Positions 10,120 through 18,819 of a stretch of 64,000 nt of DNA are shown piece after piece. The notes beneath the pieces are model-generated. The model saw nothing but the letters and a program-made list of their open reading frames with translations. It was not told where the DNA came from and did no database searches. The DNA lies in contig NZ_AQXU01000021.1 of assembly GCF_000376945.1 (NCBI RefSeq), positions 1 through 64,000 on the forward strand, in the 5' to 3' direction. The first letter of the stretch is position 1, and the number at the start of each line of letters is the position of its first letter. The DNA comes from Leeia oryzae DSM 17879. GTDB taxonomy: Bacteria > Pseudomonadota > Gammaproteobacteria > Burkholderiales > Leeiaceae. A program made the position numbers and the translations under genes.

Positions 10120-11010
10120 ATGCGAACACCCGTCATCCTCATCGTGGACGATGAGCCTTTTAATGTCGAAATCATCTGTGAATACCTGAGCGGCCTGAAT
10201 TGTGAGCTGGTCACGGCTGAAGATGGTGAATCTGCCTGGGCCATGTTGCAGGCTGAACCACAACGTTTTGACCTGATCGTACTGGACCGGATGATGCCCG
10301 GCATCGACGGTATCGAGGTTCTGGCCAGAATCAAGGCTGACAGCCAGCTAAAAAGCCTGCCTGTCATCATGCAGACGGCAGCAGCAGCCAAAGAGCAGAT
10401 CATTGAAGGCTTGAAACTGGGTGCTTATTACTATCTGACCAAACCGTATGAATGTGACGTTTTGCTGGCCGTTATCCAGACGGCGCTGGCAGACCGTTTT
10501 TCCCATCTGTCGGTGGTTCAGCAAATCCAGGAAGAGCGGGTAGTCCTGGAGTTGATGACCGAGGGGACGTTTCAGGTCAGAACCATGCCGGAAGCCCGCA
10601 AACTGGCCGCAACCCTGGCCAATGTCTGTGCCAACCCGTCCCTGGCCGCGCTTGGCCTGTCAGAGTTATTGATCAATGCAGTAGAGCACGGCAATCTTGG
10701 CATTGGCTATGATGAAAAAAGCAAACTGATGGAAAGTGGCACCTGGGCATCTGAAATCGAGCGTCGGCTTCAGTTACCGGAAAATGCCGACAAATACGTC
10801 AGGGTACATTACGAGAAAAGTCCGTTTGCCACGACCATTACCATCAAGGACGAAGGCAAGGGTTTTAACTGGCTGGAGTACATCGAACCCTCTGCCTCAC
10901 GGGCATTTGACTCCCATGGTCGAGGTATTGCACTGGCGAAAAGCCTGTCGTTCCGTTCGATCACCTACAAGGGCAATGGCAACGAAGTCACCTTGTTGCT
11001 GGATGTCTGA
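10120..11010 (+). CDS. response regulator with C-terminal HATPase (RsbW-like) domain
   Basis: Residues 1-120 form a receiver domain with the acidic pair DDE (10-12), phosphoacceptor Asp56 (LIVLDRMMPG) and the LTKPYE lysine. The C-terminal half is a GHKL ATPase-type domain with an N-box (LSELLINAVEHGNLGIGY) and a G-box-like DEGKGFNW and SHGRGIALAKSL, resembling anti-sigma-factor kinases and lacking a phosphoacceptor histidine. Such fusions are usually regulated protein kinases or anti-sigma-like outputs. No partner STAS or phosphatase gene is next to it. The ATG at 10120 has GGAG 6 bases upstream; the ATG at 10093 has a purine run only 3 bases away and remains possible. Confidence 0.88.
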   Translation: MRTPVILIVDDEPFNVEIICEYLSGLNCELVTAEDGESAWAMLQAEPQRFDLIVLDRMMPGIDGIEVLARIKADSQLKSLPVIMQTAAAAKEQIIEGLKLGAYYYLTKPYECDVLLAVIQTALADRFSHLSVVQQIQEERVVLELMTEGTFQVRTMPEARKLAATLANVCANPSLAALGLSELLINAVEHGNLGIGYDEKSKLMESGTWASEIERRLQLPENADKYVRVHYEKSPFATTITIKDEGKGFNWLEYIEPSASRAFDSHGRGIALAKSLSFRSITYKGNGNEVTLLLDV

Positions 11011-11046
11011 TTGCAGTAAATAGACGCCTAATAGGGGTGAACATGT

Positions 11047-11087
11047 AAAAACAGCCAGATCAGTGTATGGTCTGGCTGTTTTTTTGG
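11047..11087. terminator. bidirectional rho-independent terminator
   Basis: The stem AACAGCCAGA (11049-11058) pairs with TCTGGCTGTT (11071-11080), followed on the plus strand by more T residues and preceded by A residues that serve as a T-run on the minus strand. It lies between the convergent receiver-HATPase gene and the binding-protein gene and can serve both. Confidence 0.9.
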
Positions 11088-11096
11088 GATTGTCAC

Positions 11097-11993
11097 TTAT
11101 GGGTAGGCGGGATAGTTGTTGGGTACCTTGAAGTCTTCGCCCAGAATATGGCCCAGCGGAATTTTGCGCTCGCTGTTCATGAACCACCGGTTGTAGATGC
11201 TCATGATTTCACCGCTGAAATACAGATCGGACAACGTGCGGTTGATGGATTTCAGCAAATCCGTATCTTCCTTGCGGGTCATGATGCCGTAAGGCTCAAC
11301 CGACAGGTATTCATTCAGAAAATGATAGGCAGCTGCGCCCGCCTTGCTATGCGATGCCTTGTTGGCCAACAGGATGTCGTCATAGGCGATGGCTTCTACT
11401 TTCTGCGTTTCCAGCAACTCCCACAGGCTTTCCAGGTCTTTTGCCACCACAATCTGGTAACCCAACTGCTTGTCATTGGACACGCCGCGCAACAGGTTTT
11501 CGCCAGTGGTACCGGCAATAACGCCGACCTTCTTGGTTTTTAAATCCAGAAACCCTTTGTAATTTTTGTCTTTTTGGGTAATGAGGCGGATACCTGCCAC
11601 AAACATGGTATGCGAGAACCCGTATTTCTTCTGGCGTTCGCGGTTGTTGGTGGTGTCAGAACACAAAGCATCGATCTTTTTGGCATCCATCAGGATGAAG
11701 CGGTTTTTGGCATCCACCACGTCCACCCAGTTGATTTTGATGGGTGCCCCGGTTTTTTTGCCCAGATCGTCGACAAAGCGTTTGCAAAGGTCGATGGAAT
11801 ACCCGACGGGGTTTTTCTGGCTATCAACATCCGAAAAAGGGGCTTCCCCTGGAAAATGGCCCAGATTGATTTCATGGGTTTTCAGGACACGGTCCATCGT
11901 GGCATCGGCATGCGCGCTGATGGTCAGCGCGGCGCATAATGCGCCCAAGATGGGGAGGCTCTTTTGAATTATTGTGGGTAATTTTGCCTGCAT
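11097..11993 (-). CDS. ABC transporter substrate-binding protein, amino acid type (SBP_bac_3)
   Basis: A 298-residue periplasmic binding protein with a Sec signal peptide ending near SAHA-DA (residue 30). The mature part shows family 3 features: LGHFPGEAPFSDVDSQKNPVGYSIDLCKRF, IDALCSDTTNNRERQKKYGFS, KKVGVIAGTTGENLLRG and EPYGIMTRKEDTDLLKSINRTLSD. This resembles glutamate/aspartate-type binding proteins (GltI group). No permease or ATPase genes are nearby, so it either serves a transporter encoded elsewhere or has a sensory role. The ligand is inferred only from the family. Confidence 0.9.
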   Translation of the reverse strand: MQAKLPTIIQKSLPILGALCAALTISAHADATMDRVLKTHEINLGHFPGEAPFSDVDSQKNPVGYSIDLCKRFVDDLGKKTGAPIKINWVDVVDAKNRFILMDAKKIDALCSDTTNNRERQKKYGFSHTMFVAGIRLITQKDKNYKGFLDLKTKKVGVIAGTTGENLLRGVSNDKQLGYQIVVAKDLESLWELLETQKVEAIAYDDILLANKASHSKAGAAAYHFLNEYLSVEPYGIMTRKEDTDLLKSINRTLSDLYFSGEIMSIYNRWFMNSERKIPLGHILGEDFKVPNNYPAYP

Positions 11994-12168
11994 GACACTC
12001 TCCTCTCACAGAAAGCATAGTCTTACGTGATTTATCGCCAGCCTGCCATCAGGATAAATACTTATTTTGCATATCTTGCTGCGGATATATGCCCTGATAC
12101 GCCGACCAAGGCATCCAACCCGCTCAACGCTAGTGTGATTGCTGTCACATGAATTCGGATGACAGCCC

Positions 12169-13686
12169 TTAATGCGGCAAATAGGGAAGCACGATAGCCA
12201 GCAGCAAGACCACCACGATCAGGATCAGCAACCAGGTTTGCCGCCGCTGTTCGCGTGCCATGTGCAGATAGGCTTTACTGAGCGTCTCTGCATGATTGCC
12301 GGAAATCAGCTGGTCAATCTTGCGTGGCCATTGCGGAATGCTGGTGGCCCAGTGGGGGGCTTCATTTTTCAGGGTGCGCCATAGGCCGCGAATACCGATC
12401 TGGTCGTTCATCCAGCGCTGCAGGAACGGCTTGGCGGTTTGCCACAGATCCAGTTCCGGATCCAGCTGACGTCCTAGCCCTTCGATGTTCAGCAGGGTTT
12501 TTTGCAGCAGTACCAGTTGCGGCTGGATCTCTACATTAAAGCGGCGTGAGGTCTCAAACAGGCGCAACAGCACCTGGCCAAAGCTGATTTCGGCCAGCGG
12601 TTTGTCAAAGATCGGCTCACAGACGGCGCGGATTTCTTTTTCCAGCTCGTCTACCCGCGTATCCGCCGGCACCCAGCCGGACTCAATGTGCGCCGTGGCG
12701 ACCCGTTTGTAGTCCCGGTTGAAGAATGCCAGGAAGTTGACGGCCAGGTAATGCTTGTCGACGTCCGAGAGCGTACCGACAATGCCGAAATCCAGCGCGA
12801 TGTAACGTCCGTCGGCTGCGACCAGAATATTGCCCGGGTGCATGTCAGCATGGAAAAAACCGTCCCGGAACACCTGGGTAAAGAAAATCTCCACGCCAAA
12901 GCGGGACAGTTTTTTCAGACTGATGTTTTCAGCCTGCAGGCGGTCGATCTGGCTGATCGGAATGCCGTGCATGCGCTCCATGACCATGACGTTGCGTGTG
13001 GTGTAATCCCAATAGATTTCCGGCACCAGCAGCATGTCGGATTGCAGGAAATTGCGTCGCAACTGGCTGCCATTGGCCGCCTCTTTCATCAGGTCGAGCT
13101 CGTCATGCAGGTATTTGTCGAACTCGGCCACCACCTCTTTGGGCCGCAGGCGCTTACCGTCGATGAACAGTCGCTCGACCACAGCGGCCAGCACCCGCAT
13201 CAGTGCCAGATCAGACTCGATGATCGGCAGGATACCCGGACGCAACACCTTGACCGCCACTTCGCGACCGTTCTTCAGATGGGCGAAATGCACTTGGGCC
13301 ACAGAGGCACTGGCGACCGGGGTAATGTCGAAATCATCAAATATCTCGGCAATCGGTTTCCCTAATGCCTGCTCGATCAGTACTTGTGCCTCGCGACCGT
13401 CAAACGGGGGTACGCGGTCTTGCAGCCGGGCCAGTTCATTGGCGACATCCAGTGGCAGCAAGTCACGACGGGTAGACAGGACCTGTCCAAACTTGACGAA
13501 AATGGGCCCCAGGCTTTCCAGCGCCAGTCGCAGACGTTCTGCCCGGGGTTTGGCAGCAGGCCGCCAGAACAAGGCGAATGAAACAAGCCGTCGGGTAAAG
13601 CGGGTACGTTCATGACCGAGGATGAACTCGTCCAGACGGTAATGAATGACAACCCAGATAATTCTCAGCAAACGGAAAAAACGCAT
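12169..13686 (-). CDS. ubiB: ubiquinone biosynthesis regulatory kinase-like protein UbiB
   Basis: UbiB is an atypical kinase/ATPase of the ABC1/ADCK family needed for ubiquinone synthesis at the inner membrane. The start at 13686 (MRFFRLLRI) is the family start and sits one base after the ubiJ stop; an upstream in-frame start would run into ubiJ. The 505-residue protein has the KxGQ motif ([11 protein letters not shown]), an alanine-rich loop ([10 protein letters not shown]), the catalytic-like [11 protein letters not shown] and DFG (ALDFGIVG), and two C-terminal membrane helices. Length is normal. Confidence 0.97.
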   Translation of the reverse strand: MRFFRLLRIIWVVIHYRLDEFILGHERTRFTRRLVSFALFWRPAAKPRAERLRLALESLGPIFVKFGQVLSTRRDLLPLDVANELARLQDRVPPFDGREAQVLIEQALGKPIAEIFDDFDITPVASASVAQVHFAHLKNGREVAVKVLRPGILPIIESDLALMRVLAAVVERLFIDGKRLRPKEVVAEFDKYLHDELDLMKEAANGSQLRRNFLQSDMLLVPEIYWDYTTRNVMVMERMHGIPISQIDRLQAENISLKKLSRFGVEIFFTQVFRDGFFHADMHPGNILVAADGRYIALDFGIVGTLSDVDKHYLAVNFLAFFNRDYKRVATAHIESGWVPADTRVDELEKEIRAVCEPIFDKPLAEISFGQVLLRLFETSRRFNVEIQPQLVLLQKTLLNIEGLGRQLDPELDLWQTAKPFLQRWMNDQIGIRGLWRTLKNEAPHWATSIPQWPRKIDQLISGNHAETLSKAYLHMAREQRRQTWLLILIVVVLLLAIVLPYLPH

Positions 13687-13687
13687 G

Positions 13688-14272
13688 TCAGTCCTTGTTG
13701 CGCCTGGCTTCCAGCGCCGCAATGCGGGCGGACAGGCGGGCAACATCATCACGCAGGGTATCTACGTCCGCGATAAAACGCTGGACAGAGAACGGGTCGG
13801 CCAGCACATGGGCTTCGTCCCGCATATAGGTGGCAAACTGGGTCAGCCAGGAATGCGACAATTGCTGGGTCTGCGCCAGCTCGGCCTTGGCCCAGCGGGC
13901 AATCGGTACAGCAGCGGCATCGCCAACGATACTGGCCAGGTCTGCCGTGGCATCCCATTGCAGGGACTGGATCACCATGCCGACATCGGCAGCCAGCTGC
14001 GCGTCGCCCTCGATCTGCATGGCAGAACGACGGGTAGCGGTATCGCCCAACAGCTTGGGCAGCTCGGCAAACGGGCAATGCAAGGTAGCATCCGGCGTAT
14101 TGACATCATTCACGCGGCTCAATGCACCATCCGAATGGATGATCATGGTCAGGCGTACAGGCGGGATGCTCAGGCACACCGTTTTACCCGCGTGGGGTAG
14201 CAGGTGCGTCAACAGCTCGGGCTGCTGGGCCAACAAGTGCTGAATGACGGCAAAACCGGCTGACTGAATCAT
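13688..14272 (-). CDS. ubiJ: ubiquinone biosynthesis accessory factor UbiJ (SCP2 domain)
   Basis: This 194-residue protein lies between ubiE and ubiB, the conserved position of UbiJ, a lipid-binding SCP2-type factor that helps assemble the soluble Ubi complex. The N-terminal two thirds look like an SCP2 sheet region ([50 protein letters not shown]) and the C-terminus is a probable coiled coil ([20 protein letters not shown]), both typical. ubiB starts one base after its stop codon. Confidence 0.92.
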   Translation of the reverse strand: MIQSAGFAVIQHLLAQQPELLTHLLPHAGKTVCLSIPPVRLTMIIHSDGALSRVNDVNTPDATLHCPFAELPKLLGDTATRRSAMQIEGDAQLAADVGMVIQSLQWDATADLASIVGDAAAVPIARWAKAELAQTQQLSHSWLTQFATYMRDEAHVLADPFSVQRFIADVDTLRDDVARLSARIAALEARRNKD

Positions 14273-14295
14273 GATGACCCCCTGTTAAGCAGTGC

Positions 14296-15027
14296 TTAGA
14301 CCTTGAAACCTTTGTGCAGCGCAACTACACCGCCTGTCAGGTTGTGGTAGTTCACCACGCCAAAACCGGCTTCCTGCATCATGCCTTTCAGGGTTTCCTG
14401 GTCCGGATGCATGCGGATGGACTCGGCCAGATACTGATAGCTTTCTTCGTCGCCGGCGACCAGTTTGCCGATTTTTGGCAACAGCTTGAACGAGTAGAAG
14501 TCGTACGGCATTTTCAGCGGCGCCCAGACTTTGGAGAACTCCAGCACCAGCAGACGGCCACCCGGCTTGAGTACGCGGCACATTTCTGACAAGGCCACGT
14601 CCTTATGGGTCATGTTGCGCAGACCAAAGGCCACGCTGACACAGTCGAAGTAATTGTCCGGGAAAGGCAGTTTTTCGGCATCGCACAGCAGGCTTGGTAC
14701 CACCAGGCCTTCGTCCAGCAGACGGTCACGCCCGACTTGCAGCATGGAGCTGTTGATATCGGTATGCCAGACTTCACCGGTGCGGCCAGCCTTGCGGGCA
14801 AAAGCCTTGGTCAGATCCCCCGTGCCGGCGGCGATATCCAGCACCTTGCTGCCTTCACGGATGCCGCTCTGGGCAATGGTGAAATGCTTCCAGATGCGGT
14901 GCAAACCACCAGACATCAGGTCGTTCATGACGTCGTATTTTTGCGCTACCGAGTGGAAGACGCCGGCGACTTTTTCTGCTTTTTCAGATTCATCGACTTG
15001 TTTAAAGCCAAAATGCGTTTCTGCCAT
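14296..15027 (-). CDS. ubiE: ubiquinone/menaquinone C-methyltransferase
   Basis: UbiE performs the SAM-dependent C-methylation of the benzoquinol ring in ubiquinone synthesis (and demethylmenaquinone in species that make it). Features are [18 protein letters not shown] near 25, the SAM loop [16 protein letters not shown] near 65, and [24 protein letters not shown]. The ATG at 15027 has AAGGA at proper spacing, whereas the ATG one codon earlier (15030) is only 3 bases from it. ubiJ follows after 23 bases, then ubiB. Confidence 0.97.
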   Translation of the reverse strand: MAETHFGFKQVDESEKAEKVAGVFHSVAQKYDVMNDLMSGGLHRIWKHFTIAQSGIREGSKVLDIAAGTGDLTKAFARKAGRTGEVWHTDINSSMLQVGRDRLLDEGLVVPSLLCDAEKLPFPDNYFDCVSVAFGLRNMTHKDVALSEMCRVLKPGGRLLVLEFSKVWAPLKMPYDFYSFKLLPKIGKLVAGDEESYQYLAESIRMHPDQETLKGMMQEAGFGVVNYHNLTGGVVALHKGFKV

Positions 15028-15045
15028 CATGCATCCTTATTGAAT

Positions 15046-15411
15046 TCAGTTCGGGTCACGCGAGGCGCCCGCGGCGGCCAGACGTCCCAGATAGTCGCGC
15101 CAGTAAATGTCATACTGCTTGCCGAGGTCGTACAGATACGACCAAGAGTAAAGGCCGGTATCGTGTCCGTCATCAAACACCAGTTTCACGGCGTATTGCC
15201 CGACCGGCAGGATGTCCGTGATATTGACCTCCCGTTTGCCAATCTGCAGCACGGCCTGTTCCGGGCTATGACCGCGCACCTCGGCGCTGGGCGAAAACAC
15301 CCGCAAATACTCACAGCTCAGTTTAAAACTGGCGCCATCGGAAAAAGTCAGTTCCAGTTGTCTGGATTGTTGATGCAACCGGATTTCGGTCGGAAAAAGC
15401 GTGGTGGTCAC
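15046..15411 (-). CDS. DUF971 / GBBH-like N-terminal domain protein
   Basis: A 121-residue protein matching the DUF971 family (also called the gamma-butyrobetaine hydroxylase-like N-terminal domain), with the family features LHQQSRQLELTFSDGASFKLSCEYLRVFSPSAEVRG and YAVKLVFDDGHDTGLYSWSYL. It is commonly found directly upstream of ubiE in betaproteobacteria, as here (18-base gap). Its biochemical role is not established; links to metal or Fe-S handling have been suggested for relatives. Confidence 0.88.
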   Translation of the reverse strand: MTTTLFPTEIRLHQQSRQLELTFSDGASFKLSCEYLRVFSPSAEVRGHSPEQAVLQIGKREVNITDILPVGQYAVKLVFDDGHDTGLYSWSYLYDLGKQYDIYWRDYLGRLAAAGASRDPN

Positions 15412-15541
15412 GATCGGGATACCGCGTGTTGTTTTGCAAACCTACATGATAACGCAGTGCAGCGAACACCGGAACGCTGGCAACCGGTTATCTGACGATA
15501 TAATCCCAATGGCTTGAGGGAAAATGCTACATTTCGATGAA

Positions 15542-15559
15542 ATGTCATTTTTCCGTAAC
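15542..15559 (+). promoter_or_regulatory. possible pho box upstream of phoB
   Basis: ATGTCAT (15542-15548), four T residues and CCGTAAC (15553-15559) make a direct repeat of the PhoB half site (CTGTCAT) with the expected 11-base period, 59 bases before phoB. This would allow autoregulation. The second half site is imperfect. Confidence 0.5.
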
Positions 15560-15617
15560 ATAAACCGCATAAGCTTGGCACATTCGGATGTTACCCTGAC
15601 ACAAAGGAAGCCTTACA

Positions 15618-16310
15618 ATGCCCGCCAATATTCTGGTGATCGAAGACGAACCCGCCATTCAGGAACTGATTGCCTTTAACCTGGAGCAAGCTGGTCACCA
15701 TGTCATGCGTGCAGATACCGGCGAACGCGCGTTGTCTCTGGTCAGGAATGCCCTGCCAGACCTGATTTTGCTGGACTGGATGCTGCCGGGACAAAGCGGG
15801 ATCGAATTTGCACGCAAGATGCGCAGCGATGACCGTACCCGTCCGATTCCCATCATCATGCTGACGGCGCGTTCTGACGAACAGGACAAGATTACCGGTC
15901 TGGAAACCGGCGCAGATGACTACATTACCAAGCCGTTTTCCCCCCGTGAATTGCTGGCGCGCATCAAGGCAGTACTGCGCCGCCGTGCGCCGCAAATGAC
16001 GGATGACCTGGTCGAAGTGCGCGGCCTGAAACTGGACCCGCAAACCCACCGGGTCAGCAGTCATGGCAAAACCCTAGATCTGGGCCCGACCGAATTCCGT
16101 CTGTTGCATTACTTCATGACCCATGCCGAGCGTGTGCATTCCCGCACCCAGCTGCTGGACCAGGTATGGGGAGACCACGTGTTTGTCGAAGAGCGGACCG
16201 TGGATGTGCATATCCGCCGCTTGCGTTCTGCGCTGGAACCTTCCGGCCATGCGGATCTGATCCAGACCGTGCGCGGTGCAGGTTATCGCCTGTCTACCCA
16301 GGCAGAATAA
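15618..16310 (+). CDS. phoB: phosphate regulon response regulator PhoB
   Basis: An OmpR-family regulator of 230 residues with a receiver domain (EDE at 9-11, phosphoacceptor Asp53 in LILLDWMLPGQSG, switch Thr in MLTARSDE, Lys in ITKPFSP) and a C-terminal winged helix (LDLGPTEFRLLHYFM, HSRTQLLDQVWGDHVFVEERTVDVHI). These C-terminal features are those of PhoB, which activates phosphate-starvation genes. phoR follows on the same strand after 105 bases. The pst-phoU genes are not in the window. Confidence 0.95.
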   Translation: MPANILVIEDEPAIQELIAFNLEQAGHHVMRADTGERALSLVRNALPDLILLDWMLPGQSGIEFARKMRSDDRTRPIPIIMLTARSDEQDKITGLETGADDYITKPFSPRELLARIKAVLRRRAPQMTDDLVEVRGLKLDPQTHRVSSHGKTLDLGPTEFRLLHYFMTHAERVHSRTQLLDQVWGDHVFVEERTVDVHIRRLRSALEPSGHADLIQTVRGAGYRLSTQAE

Positions 16311-16317
16311 CGGATAG

Positions 16318-16342
16318 GGCGACCTGACCGGTCGCCTTCATT
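16318..16342 (+). terminator. weak terminator-like hairpin between phoB and phoR
   Basis: GGCGACC (16318-16324) pairs with GGTCGCC (16330-16336) around a 5-base loop and is followed by TTCATTT. The T-rich tail is interrupted, so it may only attenuate read-through into phoR. Confidence 0.4.
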
Positions 16343-16415
16343 TCCTGTGCCTACTTTCGCATTAGCAGCGTAAAATGGCCGCTACCCATACTTATCTGGC
16401 CAACAAGGCCGCATC

Positions 16416-17777
16416 ATGACCGATACCTTTTTTTCCAGCAAGAACGATACCAAGATCAAGCGTTACCCGCCGATCATGAAATTCTGGGGGCGCATTCTGT
16501 CTTATGCCTTGCCGATTGGTGCAATGGTATGGGGGCTTGCCAAATTCGGGCATACCAAAGAAGCCTTGGGGCTGTCTTGTGCCGCGCTGCTGATTGCCCT
16601 CTTTAGCCAGCTCAAGCAGTTGTTCAAGCTGACGGCCTGGCTGCTGGACCCGACCCTGGAAACCTCGCCGGATGCTACCGGCAACTGGGGCGACGTGTTC
16701 ATGATGCTGTACCAGCAGGAAAAACGCCGGCGCAAGGACCAGCGCAAGCTGGCCGCCACGCTGACCCGTTTTACCCGTGGTGCAGAAGCACTGCCGGACG
16801 GGGTGGTGGTGCTGGACGAGAATGATCGTATCGAATGGTGTAACGCGGTTGCCGAACGACATCTTGGCTTGTCCCGCAAACGGGATATGGGGTTGACGAT
16901 CAATTATCTGATCCGCCAGCCGCACTTTGTCGAGTACGTGAATAACGAACGCTACACCGAGTCGGTCACGATGCATCCGGACCATGCGCCGGATACCTTG
17001 CTATCGGTACAGATATTCCCGTTTGAAGCTACGCTGAAACTGCTGGTGACACGGGACATTACCCAACTGGAAAAGATCGGCGTGGTTCACCGGGATTTTG
17101 TGGCCAATGTGTCGCACGAATTGCGCACGCCGCTCACCGTGGTTGGCGGGTTTCTGGAAACCTTGCTGGACATGGAAAACCCGGATCAGGAGATCAATCG
17201 CCGTTACATGGGCATGATGCTGGACCAGACTCGCCGGATGGAACGGCTGGTGGAAGACTTGCTGACCTTGTCACGACTGGAAAGCCAGAGCGGCCAGCAC
17301 CGGGAAGAACCAGTCAATATTCCGCGCCTGGTAGAGATTCTGGCACATGAAACCCGCAGCCTGTCGGGTGGCAAACATACGATCAGCATCGAAATGGAAT
17401 GTACGGACTGGCTGAACGGTAACCCGGATGAATTGCACAGCGCACTGGGGAACCTGGCCAGCAATGCCGTCCGCTATACGCCTGCGGGTGGCAGCATTAC
17501 CCTGAAATGGGCCAAGCAAGGTGACGATGTGGTGTTCTCGGTCAAGGATTCGGGTATCGGGATCGAACCACAACATATCGCCCGGCTGACCGAACGCTTC
17601 TACCGGGTTGACCGGAGCCGTTCGCGGGAAACCGGCGGAACCGGTCTTGGGCTGGCGATCGTGAAGCATGCCTTGCTACGGCATCAGGCCCGGCTGGAGA
17701 TTCATTCGGAATCCGGTCAGGGCAGCACCTTTAGTGCGGTATTTCCGTCAGAGCGGGTATTGCCGCAGAATAACTGA
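16416..17777 (+). CDS. phoR: phosphate regulon sensor histidine kinase PhoR
   Basis: A 453-residue membrane kinase with two N-terminal hydrophobic segments (SYALPIGAMVWGLA and LGLSCAALLIALF), no real periplasmic domain, a PAS-like region (ALPDGVVVLDENDRIEWCN), the phosphoacceptor His234 in FVANVSHELRTPL, and N, G1 and G2 boxes (GNLASNAVRYTP, VKDSGIGIEP, GGTGLGLAIVKH). This is the PhoR architecture, which senses phosphate status through the Pst system. The start at 16416 has AAGG 7 bases upstream; a start at residue 21 would match E. coli PhoR length but lacks a ribosome site. Confidence 0.94.
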   Translation: MTDTFFSSKNDTKIKRYPPIMKFWGRILSYALPIGAMVWGLAKFGHTKEALGLSCAALLIALFSQLKQLFKLTAWLLDPTLETSPDATGNWGDVFMMLYQQEKRRRKDQRKLAATLTRFTRGAEALPDGVVVLDENDRIEWCNAVAERHLGLSRKRDMGLTINYLIRQPHFVEYVNNERYTESVTMHPDHAPDTLLSVQIFPFEATLKLLVTRDITQLEKIGVVHRDFVANVSHELRTPLTVVGGFLETLLDMENPDQEINRRYMGMMLDQTRRMERLVEDLLTLSRLESQSGQHREEPVNIPRLVEILAHETRSLSGGKHTISIEMECTDWLNGNPDELHSALGNLASNAVRYTPAGGSITLKWAKQGDDVVFSVKDSGIGIEPQHIARLTERFYRVDRSRSRETGGTGLGLAIVKHALLRHQARLEIHSESGQGSTFSAVFPSERVLPQNN

Positions 17778-17798
17778 GGCAGCCCGATCAGACTGTTT

Positions 17799-18230
17799 TC
17801 AGGCGTGCCGCTTCAGCCACTGCGTCAGCTGGGCGGCAGAGAGTGCCCCCGAGACACGATCGACTTCCTTGCCGTGCCGGAACAGCACCAGCGTCGGAAT
17901 ACTGCGAATGGCATAGCGCCCGGCCAATGCCTGTTCTGCTTCGGTATCCACTTTGGCAAACTGTACTTGTCCGGTCATTTGTCTGGCCGCATCGGCAAAC
18001 GCAGGTGCCATCATTTTGCACGGGCCGCACCAGGCTGCCCAGAAATCTACTACCACGGGCAGATCGTTCCGGCTGGTAAACACATCAAAACTGCTTGCGC
18101 CCAGATCAACCGGTTTGCCCGGCAGGGTCGCGTCATGGCAGCGTCCGCACTTTGGCTGATCATTTAGTCGCTCCGTCGGAACCCGATTGACGGCAAAACA
18201 ATGGGGACACACCAGATGCAGGGCTGACAT
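17799..18230 (-). CDS. trxC: thioredoxin 2 (zinc-binding N-terminal type)
   Basis: A 143-residue thioredoxin with an N-terminal zinc motif of two CxxC pairs (Cys8/Cys11 and Cys28/Cys31) followed by a thioredoxin fold with the active site WCGPC (Cys68 and Cys71). This arrangement defines TrxC, a cytosolic disulfide reductase often induced by oxidative stress. It is convergent with phoR (21-base gap) and stands alone as a transcription unit. Confidence 0.96.
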   Translation of the reverse strand: MSALHLVCPHCFAVNRVPTERLNDQPKCGRCHDATLPGKPVDLGASSFDVFTSRNDLPVVVDFWAAWCGPCKMMAPAFADAARQMTGQVQFAKVDTEAEQALAGRYAIRSIPTLVLFRHGKEVDRVSGALSAAQLTQWLKRHA

Positions 18231-18331
18231 ACAAATCCTCTTGGGTAAGCGTTGGCAAGGCCGATAGTTACTACATCAGGCCGGTTGGCACAATTTCAAG
18301 TACCATGCCGGCCCCTGCTGTCACACGTCTA

Positions 18332-18529
18332 TCAGCCCTGTTTGTCTGCGCCGCCAGATGAAAATCCGATCAGGCTATACAGCGGGCACATGCGGAACAC
18401 GCCCGTCAGTAACGGAATCACCCCGATATAACCCCAGGCACCAATCTGGCCTGTCACGGCAGCCAGAATCAGCACAACGCCGACCACAATCCGCAAGATC
18501 CGGTCGATACCACCCACATTCAGTTTCAT
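18332..18529 (-). CDS. DUF2892 small membrane protein (first)
   Basis: A 65-residue protein with two hydrophobic helices and the DUF2892 pattern: MKLNVGGIDRILRIVVGVVLI, then GYIGVIPLLTGVFRMCPLYSLIGF. The start at 18529 has AAGGA 7 bases upstream; the longer frame from 18553 lacks one. DUF2892 domains occur as the membrane part of YgaP-type rhodaneses and often accompany sulfur-handling or stress genes. It is the last gene of the RND-DUF2892 cluster. Confidence 0.85.
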   Translation of the reverse strand: MKLNVGGIDRILRIVVGVVLILAAVTGQIGAWGYIGVIPLLTGVFRMCPLYSLIGFSSGGADKQG

Positions 18530-18587
18530 GGCGCTTCCTTTCTGATGGAACATCTAAAAACACGTTGGACCCAATGACGGGCACCGG

Positions 18588-18812
18588 TTATTTGTTGCCG
18601 CAGGCAGCTGCGTCCTTTACACCCAGTTTATGCAAAATGTTCACCAACGGACAGAATCCGGTAAACCCGCTCTGGAACAGGTTCAGCCCGACAAACGCAG
18701 TAAACCACAACCAGTTGGCACTGACAAACAGCGGGCTGGCAGCGGCGCCCAGCGAGAGGGACAGCAGCACAAAAAAGCCTGCGACGATGCGTACGATACG
18801 TTCTGTTGCCAT
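18588..18812 (-). CDS. DUF2892 small membrane protein (second)
   Basis: A 74-residue relative of the neighbouring DUF2892 protein, with RIVRIVAGFFVLLSLSLG and the paired helix WLWFTAFVGLNLFQSGFTGFC ending in CPLVNILHKLGV. The CP motif after the second helix is shared with the first copy. It lies 7 bases downstream of the RND permease stop and is almost certainly in the same operon. The function is unknown. Confidence 0.85.
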   Translation of the reverse strand: MATERIVRIVAGFFVLLSLSLGAAASPLFVSANWLWFTAFVGLNLFQSGFTGFCPLVNILHKLGVKDAAACGNK

Positions 18813-18819
18813 GATCTAT

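Noticed and set aside
14605-15495. A 296-codon open frame on the plus strand
   Set aside because: Antisense to ubiE and the DUF971 gene, both certain; no protein features.
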